This document shows positions 60,175 to 64,000 of a stretch of DNA of 64,000 bases, in pieces. Below the pieces are notes generated by a model. The model saw only the letters and a program-made list of their open reading frames with translations. It did no database searches and had not been told where the DNA came from. The position numbers were made by a program, and so were the translations under genes. How positions within the stretch are numbered: the stretch's first letter is position 1; every line of letters starts with the position of its first letter. Location of the stretch: contig NZ_JAGSHX010000001.1 in the NCBI RefSeq assembly GCF_018138715.1, positions 806,001 through 870,000 of the forward strand. Direction: 5' to 3'. This stretch comes from Streptomyces asiaticus. Its GTDB lineage: Bacteria; Actinomycetota; Actinomycetes; Streptomycetales; Streptomycetaceae.

Positions 60175-61107
60175 ATGGCAGTGCATCGAGTCGCGGTCCT
60201 GGCGCTGGACGGGGTCACCCCGCTCGACCTGGCGATCCCGACGCAGATCTTCACCACCCGGCCGGAAACCCCCTACGAGATGACCCTGTGCGCGCTGGAC
60301 GCGAAGGTGGCCACCACGGCGGGCTTCGCCCTGGTCGCCGACGGGGACCTGGAACAGGTGCGCGCCGCCGACACCGTGATCGTGCCGGGGTACGAACCGC
60401 TTCTACGGCCGCCGGAGGCCGTGCTCGGCGTGCTGGCCGAGGCCCGCGACCGAGACCGGCGGGTGGTGTCGATCTGCACGGGCGCCTTCGCACTTGCCGC
60501 GGCGGGTGTGCTGGACGGGCTGCACGCCACGACCCACTGGAAGCACATCGACGAGCTCGAGCGGGACTTCCCGGCCGTCGAGGTCGACCGCGACGTGCTC
60601 TACGTCGACGAGGGCGATGTGCTCACCTCGGCCGGGGTGTGCTGCGGCATCGACCTGTGTCTGCACCTCGTGCGCCGCGACCTGGGGGCGGTGGTGGCCA
60701 ACGAGATCGCCCGCGGTCTGGTGGCCGCCCCACACCGGGACGGTGGGCAGGCCCAGTACGTGCCGGCTCCCGTCGCGGTGGCGGGTGAGGCGTCGCTGTC
60801 CGGTACCCGGGAATGGGCCCTGCACCGGCTCGGCGAGCCGCTCACCCTCCGCGTGCTCGCCCGGCACGCGGGTCTCTCGCAGCGCACCTTCATGCGCCGG
60901 TTCACCGAGGAGACGGGCACGACCCCGTTGCAGTGGTTGCTCAACGCCCGCCTCGGCAAGGCGCGGGAACTGCTGGAAACCACGGACCACTCGGTGGAAC
61001 GGGTGGCGCGGGACTGCGGACTGGGCACGCCGGCCAACCTGCGGCTGCACTTCCGGCGCGCACTGGGCACCACCCCCACCGCCTACCGCCGCACCTTCAC
61101 GCACTGA
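60175..61107 (+). CDS. GlxA-type AraC-family regulator with DJ-1 domain
   Basis: A 310-residue regulator. Seen: N-terminal DJ-1/PfpI domain (HRVAVLALDGVTPLDLAIPTQ, VVSICTGAFALAAAGVLDG, where Cys replaces the catalytic site without its partners) over residues 1-190; C-terminal AraC double helix-turn-helix with LTLRVLARHAGLSQRTFMRRF, TPLQWLLNARLGKARELLE and ANLRLHFRRALGTTPTAYRR. Known: GlxA-like proteins activate or repress neighbouring catabolic genes in response to small molecules. It is divergent from the HD gene, which it likely controls, together with RidA. The 3' end overlaps a relic on the other strand by 25 bp. Confidence 0.94.
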   Translation: MAVHRVAVLALDGVTPLDLAIPTQIFTTRPETPYEMTLCALDAKVATTAGFALVADGDLEQVRAADTVIVPGYEPLLRPPEAVLGVLAEARDRDRRVVSICTGAFALAAAGVLDGLHATTHWKHIDELERDFPAVEVDRDVLYVDEGDVLTSAGVCCGIDLCLHLVRRDLGAVVANEIARGLVAAPHRDGGQAQYVPAPVAVAGEASLSGTREWALHRLGEPLTLRVLARHAGLSQRTFMRRFTEETGTTPLQWLLNARLGKARELLETTDHSVERVARDCGLGTPANLRLHFRRALGTTPTAYRRTFTH

Positions 61108-61893
61108 CCTTTTCGCCGAGGTCGGAAGCCTTCGGAAGCCTTTGGCCGCCGAGCTCGCGGGCGACCGAGCGACCGGGCGGCTGCCTTCGAGTCCGCCGAA
61201 CAGGCGGGGGCGCCGCACCGTTCCGCGGCCCGGGAACGCCAGCGGGCCAGCTGGTCGCGGGCCGTGCGGATGTCACGGTGATCGGGGCCCAGCACCCGAG
61301 CCATGTCGGGCAGCAGCTCGGCGATGCTCTCCGCGGCACCGATCGCGTCCCCCGCCAGGCCGCGCCAATGGGCTTGGGTGAGTCGGCCGGTGAAGGTGAA
61401 GGGGTGATCGGGGCCCAGTACGCGGCGGCATGCTTCCACGACGTCCGTGAGAGTCTGTGCGGCACTTGTCGGGTCGCCCGCCTCGCCGCGCCACCACGCC
61501 ACGTCATGCCAGGTCCGCAGGGTGCTCGGATGGTCGGGCCCGAGCACCCGCATACGCGCGTGCAGCAGGTGGACATACTCGTCCGCGGCGCCGGCCGCGT
61601 CTCCGGCCAGGCATTGCCAGTGGGCATGGCTATGGCGGGTGGCCAGCGTGGCCGGGTGATCGGCGCCCAGCACACGCAATGTGTCCGCCAGGAGTCGCCC
61701 GTACGCCGTAGCGGCTCCGGCGGCATCTCCCGCCGTGCCCTGCCAACTGGCCGCGCTACGGCGGGTCGCAAGGGTCGCCGGGTGATGGGGACCCAGCACC
61801 CTGGTTACCAGCGGCACCAAGGAGGCAAGGGCTTCCGCGGCACCCGTCGCGTCCCCCGCCATCGCCTGCCAGTCCGCAAGGCCACGCCGGCCC
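61083..61893 (-). pseudogene. TPR-repeat protein, C-terminal relic
   Basis: Seen: five to six tetratricopeptide-like units of about 42 residues with a fixed H-P-x-T-x-x-x-R signature, for example DATGAAEALASLVPLVTRVL, GPHHPATLATRRSAASWQG, GADHPATLATRHSHAHWQC, GPDHPSTLRTWHDVAWWRG and GPDHPFTFTGRLTQAHWRG; then a charged tail to the stop. Known: this is the NB-ARC/TPR arrangement of streptomycete regulators. The start is missing: upstream of 61893 the minus strand is antisense to a plus-strand TPR segment. Inferred: 5'-truncated at a rearrangement point. Confidence 0.75.
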
Positions 61894-61898
61894 GCCGT

Positions 61899-62257
61899 TG
61901 AACGTGACACCGCCCTCGCCGCGGCACTGCGTACCAACACAGCCGCTCTCGCCGCCTGTGCCGACGAGGCACTGCACCGGCCGGGCGTCCATCCGGTTCT
62001 GTTCCGATTGGGTACCAGCCTCGGCGAATCGGGCCGAGTCGCCGCCGCCACCGCCTACTTTCGGCGGATGTCCGCCACCACCCGCCGCCGGCTCGGCTCC
62101 GACCACCCCAACACCCTCGCCGCCCGAGGGGCCCTGGCCGAGTGGCGTGGCGAGGCGGGGGACCCCGCCGCTGCCGCGGAGTCGTATGCCGAGTTGCTGG
62201 CGGACAGCGTGCGGATACTGGGCCGTGACCACCCGGAAACATTGGCCGTCCGGTACG
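61899..62257 (+). pseudogene. TPR-repeat protein segment in opposite orientation
   Basis: Seen: the plus-strand frame reads VERDTALAAALRTNTAALAA, PGVHPVLFRLGTSLGESGRV, GSDHPNTLAARGALAEWRGE and GRDHPETLAVRY, then loses similarity at 62257. These are the same TPR units as in the minus-strand relic, with the family's N-terminal linker. Inferred: originally upstream of the neighbouring relic; inverting 61895-62257 would join ETLAVR to RGLADWQAMAGD in one frame. No start or stop of its own. Confidence 0.7.
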
Positions 62258-62530
62258 CGCCCTCCACGGTCTGGGTGAGCGTCCCCCCTTCCGCGTCCCG
62301 CGCGCTCAGCCGCAGGGTCACGTCCTGGCCTTCCGCAGACCGCGGGTTGAACCACCGTGCGGTGTACCGGCCGTCGCCATGCCCGCTCAGCGAGGCCTCG
62401 CGCCAGGTCGTCCCCCCGTCGAAAGAGACCTCGACCCCCGCGGCCCCGGATCGTACGTCCCCGCGCACGCCACCCGTCCCGTCCCGTCCGGCGCGCGTCC
62501 CGCATAGTCGGGGCACCGCGTACGCAGGGA
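62258..62530 (-). pseudogene. Subtilase-type peptidase C-terminal beta-domain fragment
   Basis: Seen: about 90 codons reading VEVSFDGGTTWREASLSGHG, RYTARWFNPRSAEGQDVTLR and LSARDAEGGTLTQTVEGAYR, then an abrupt end where the TPR segment begins. Known: a strand pattern of the type (S)FDGGTTW...YTA...LR(V)SA-DA-G...TV-AY closes many secreted S8 family serine peptidases. Inferred: relic of the exported protease C-terminus; catalytic domain absent. Family assignment by pattern only. Confidence 0.55.
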
Positions 62531-62554
62531 GCACACGGTCTCACTTTTCGTGAC

Positions 62555-62569
62555 GGCCCGTGTCGGGCC
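62555..62569. terminator. Short GC hairpin before the kinase gene
   Basis: Seen: GGCCCG-TGT-CGGGCC, a 6-bp perfect stem in the 156-bp gap between the relic block and the APH gene. Confidence 0.35.
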
Positions 62570-62686
62570 GCGGGGGGCCGGTGGGTGGTGAATCTCAGGT
62601 GGTGCCTGCGGGCGGTGGTGAGGAGCCGGGCAGCGGCGGAGCAGAGGCGGAGTCGTAGGAGCGGCAGACTGGGCAGACTGGCCCGT

Positions 62687-63583
62687 GTGAAACGACTATT
62701 GGTGGATGTGGACAGCGTAACCACGCGGCTCGTTCGTCGATTCGGTCCGCAGGTCGCCGAATGGTGCGCTGAAGCGCCGAACCTGATTGCACGGTTGACG
62801 TCCCGTTGGGACCTTTCCCTCGGTGAATCCCTCCCGGATGGTGCCTCGTCGGTCGCGTTGCGGTGCCAATGGCCCGACGGCACGCCCGCGGTGCTGAAGC
62901 TCAGTCCGGAGCGGGCCCTTTTGGCCGAGCAGGCCGGAATGTTGGGGTGGTTCGCTGCCTCGGGCCGGGTGCCCGCTGTGCTGGCCGTCGACGAGGACGC
63001 GGGCGCAATGGTGATGGAAGAGGTCGTGCCCGGAACGCCGGCGGAGGACATGCCTGCTGCTTCGCTTCCCGGGCAGTGGTCGGATCTGCTCGCCGCGTTG
63101 CACGGGGTCGCTCCGCCTCCGCGGCCGCCGCGTGTGCTGCGCGGCCGGTGCGAGGAGGCCTTCGCTCGTGTCGGCAGGCGGCTGTCCGAGCCTGCGATCA
63201 GTGCACGTATCGATGCCACTGCGTGGAGCAGGGCCATTCAGCGGTGTGAGCGGCTGCTGGACACGCAAGCGACAACCGTGTTGCTCCACGGTGACCTGCA
63301 CCTGGGCAATGTGCTCGACGGTGGCGCGGAGCGCGGTCTGATGGCCATCGATCCGAAGGCATGTGTGGGTGATCCGTGCTTTGACGCGGTGGACTACGTC
63401 GTGGCCGGCGCCGGGCTGGAGGGCGTCGAGACCCGCTGCGCGCGCGTGGCGGCGGCGTGCGAGCTCGATGGCGACCGGCTTCACGCCTGGAGCCGGGTGA
63501 TCGCCCCGTTCGCGGCCATCGCCCACCTCGGTAACGGTGGTGAGGAGCCGGTGATCGATGAACTGCTCGCGTTGGCCCGGTGA
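62687..63583 (+). CDS. Aminoglycoside/hydroxyurea-type phosphotransferase, APH(6)/Hur family
   Basis: A 298-residue kinase. Seen: GTG start 62687; N-lobe LTSRWDLSLGESLPDGASSV and a nucleotide-site lysine in TPAVLKLSPERAL; the hinge MVMEEVVPGTPAED; catalytic loop TVLLHGDLHLGNVLDG; magnesium site LMAIDPKACVGDPCFDAVDYV. All key residues are present. Known: the family (PF04655) includes streptomycin 6-kinase, viomycin and hydroxyurea phosphotransferases, found in producers and resistance plasmids. No antibiotic pathway is visible here, so the natural substrate is unknown. It is isolated on the right of a relic block and is followed by tandem dyads. Confidence 0.92.
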   Translation: MKRLLVDVDSVTTRLVRRFGPQVAEWCAEAPNLIARLTSRWDLSLGESLPDGASSVALRCQWPDGTPAVLKLSPERALLAEQAGMLGWFAASGRVPAVLAVDEDAGAMVMEEVVPGTPAEDMPAASLPGQWSDLLAALHGVAPPPRPPRVLRGRCEEAFARVGRRLSEPAISARIDATAWSRAIQRCERLLDTQATTVLLHGDLHLGNVLDGGAERGLMAIDPKACVGDPCFDAVDYVVAGAGLEGVETRCARVAAACELDGDRLHAWSRVIAPFAAIAHLGNGGEEPVIDELLALAR

Positions 63584-63628
63584 GAACACCTGACAGCAGG
63601 CCGACACGGCCCCGTGATCACGCCTCCC

Positions 63629-63656
63629 ATCATTACGAATGATCGCTCCGTAGCGA
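63629..63656. terminator. Tandem dyads downstream of the phosphotransferase
   Basis: Seen: ATCATT-ACG-AATGAT followed without a gap by TCGCT-CCGT-AGCGA. Placed 45 bp after the kinase stop. The first is AT-rich, unusual in this GC-rich sequence; terminator or protein site. Confidence 0.45.
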
Positions 63657-63780
63657 GTCGACAGCGAGGGTCGTCCGTCAGGAGGCACCAGCAGCGCACC
63701 GTACGGAGGCACAACTTGGCCGCGATCTGGGCCCGCATCGACGCAGGCAAGACCCGCCAGGGCTCGGCAGCGCGACCAGC

Positions 63781-64000
63781 TGGATGATGACCGAGCGCGG
63801 CATGGTCGCCCCGGCCGCCGCTGGCGGCGGCGTCTTCGCGCAGTGGGACGCCATCCTCACCGCGCCGCGCCTGAACTCACCGGCCACGCCCAAGCGGTGA
63901 AGTTCGATGCGGACACCGGCCGCCTGGACGTCGTCCCCGACGCCCCGGCCTGCGGCACCAAGCTGCGCTGGAGCGCACCGAAGCCGACCGCGGCGGCCGA
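63781..64000 (+). pseudogene. DUF721/DciA-like relic (runs off right edge)
   Basis: Seen: the plus strand reads MMTERGMVAPAAAGGGVFAQ and WDAILTA, then after a frameshift near 63872 in a second frame ELTGHAQAVKFDADTGRLDVV and GTKLRWSAP, open to the window edge. Known: these segments match the DUF721 family (DciA-like, linked to DnaB helicase loading), whose core is WxxIVGxxLAxHxxPxxFxxGxLxVxxxS-x-W. The expected N-terminal helix is degenerate. Inferred: frameshifted paralogue, of the kind often found on actinomycete plasmids and integrative elements; not the chromosomal copy beside recF. Confidence 0.62.

Noticed and set aside
1..64000. tRNA or rRNA genes and phage or ICE attachment sites
   Set aside because: No T-loop-like or rRNA-like segment was recognised by eye; a tRNAscan and att-site search would be needed to exclude small ones.

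Overview
The window reads as Streptomyces chromosome, probably from a variable region such as a chromosome arm. The base composition is very GC-rich, third codon positions are strongly G/C, GTG and TTG starts are frequent, genes overlap by 4 nt (ATGA, GTGA, TTGA), and the families present are typical of streptomycetes: MmyB-type XRE regulators, HxlR, DUF3311 with a solute symporter, many ABC binding lipoproteins, and a TTA codon in an operon lead gene. I saw no rRNA, tRNA or CRISPR array. An unusual share of the loci are broken genes or deletion scars, as expected of a region under weak selection.

Layout. 1-3063 (minus): an operon of an MfnB-type furan synthase, a centrally deleted aldehyde dehydrogenase, a zinc alcohol dehydrogenase and a methyltransferase that runs off the window. 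3255-5204: a LysR regulator divergent from an EamA/RhtA exporter, with a dyad between them. 5291-12140: small unrelated loci (NTF2-like protein, VWA protein, GH43 relic, EF-hand protein, lipoprotein, XRE regulator with SDR). 12280-17489 (minus): an orphan sugar-binding lipoprotein, then a xylose-type ABC operon. 17840-22932 (plus): a tightly coupled polyamine-type ABC importer with a glycosyltransferase as fifth gene; its first gene has a TTA second codon. 23083-27415: Tat amidase, then VanZ-like protein with an OmpR/histidine-kinase pair. 27540-33570: fused isobutyryl-CoA mutase, 3-hydroxyacyl-CoA dehydrogenase, and both ETF subunits, behind a 12-bp palindrome.

34108-40786 holds two exporter/regulator pairs (MFS with LysR; MFS with HxlR), each with clear inverted repeats in the divergent gap, plus an XRE regulator next to an FMN reductase. 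40861-45537 is a decayed ureide/glyoxylate/glycerate locus: an intact symporter pair and a small accessory gene are followed by fragments of hydroxypyruvate isomerase, glyoxylate carboligase and allantoicase joined end to end, then a frameshifted, truncated glycerate kinase that runs into an IS200/IS605 relic. 45531-49697 holds a Tat-exported FAD amine-oxidase-like enzyme, an ArsR-like relic, a small lectin-like protein, a nucleotidyltransferase relic and a GntR regulator.

49791-54163 is the most unusual intact unit: a 1128-residue single-chain molybdoenzyme fused to a flavin reductase and a [2Fe-2S] ferredoxin, followed by an ornithine-cyclodeaminase-family gene, both downstream of nested palindromes and a divergent GntR gene. 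54194-64000 holds further small loci (DJ-1/Hsp31, internally deleted PEBP, secreted beta-sandwich protein, HEAT plus MerR-HEAT operon with a classical 19-bp-spacer promoter, RidA, HD and GlxA-type regulator), a mosaic of TPR and protease fragments on opposite strands, an APH(6)-type kinase and a DUF721 relic at the right edge.
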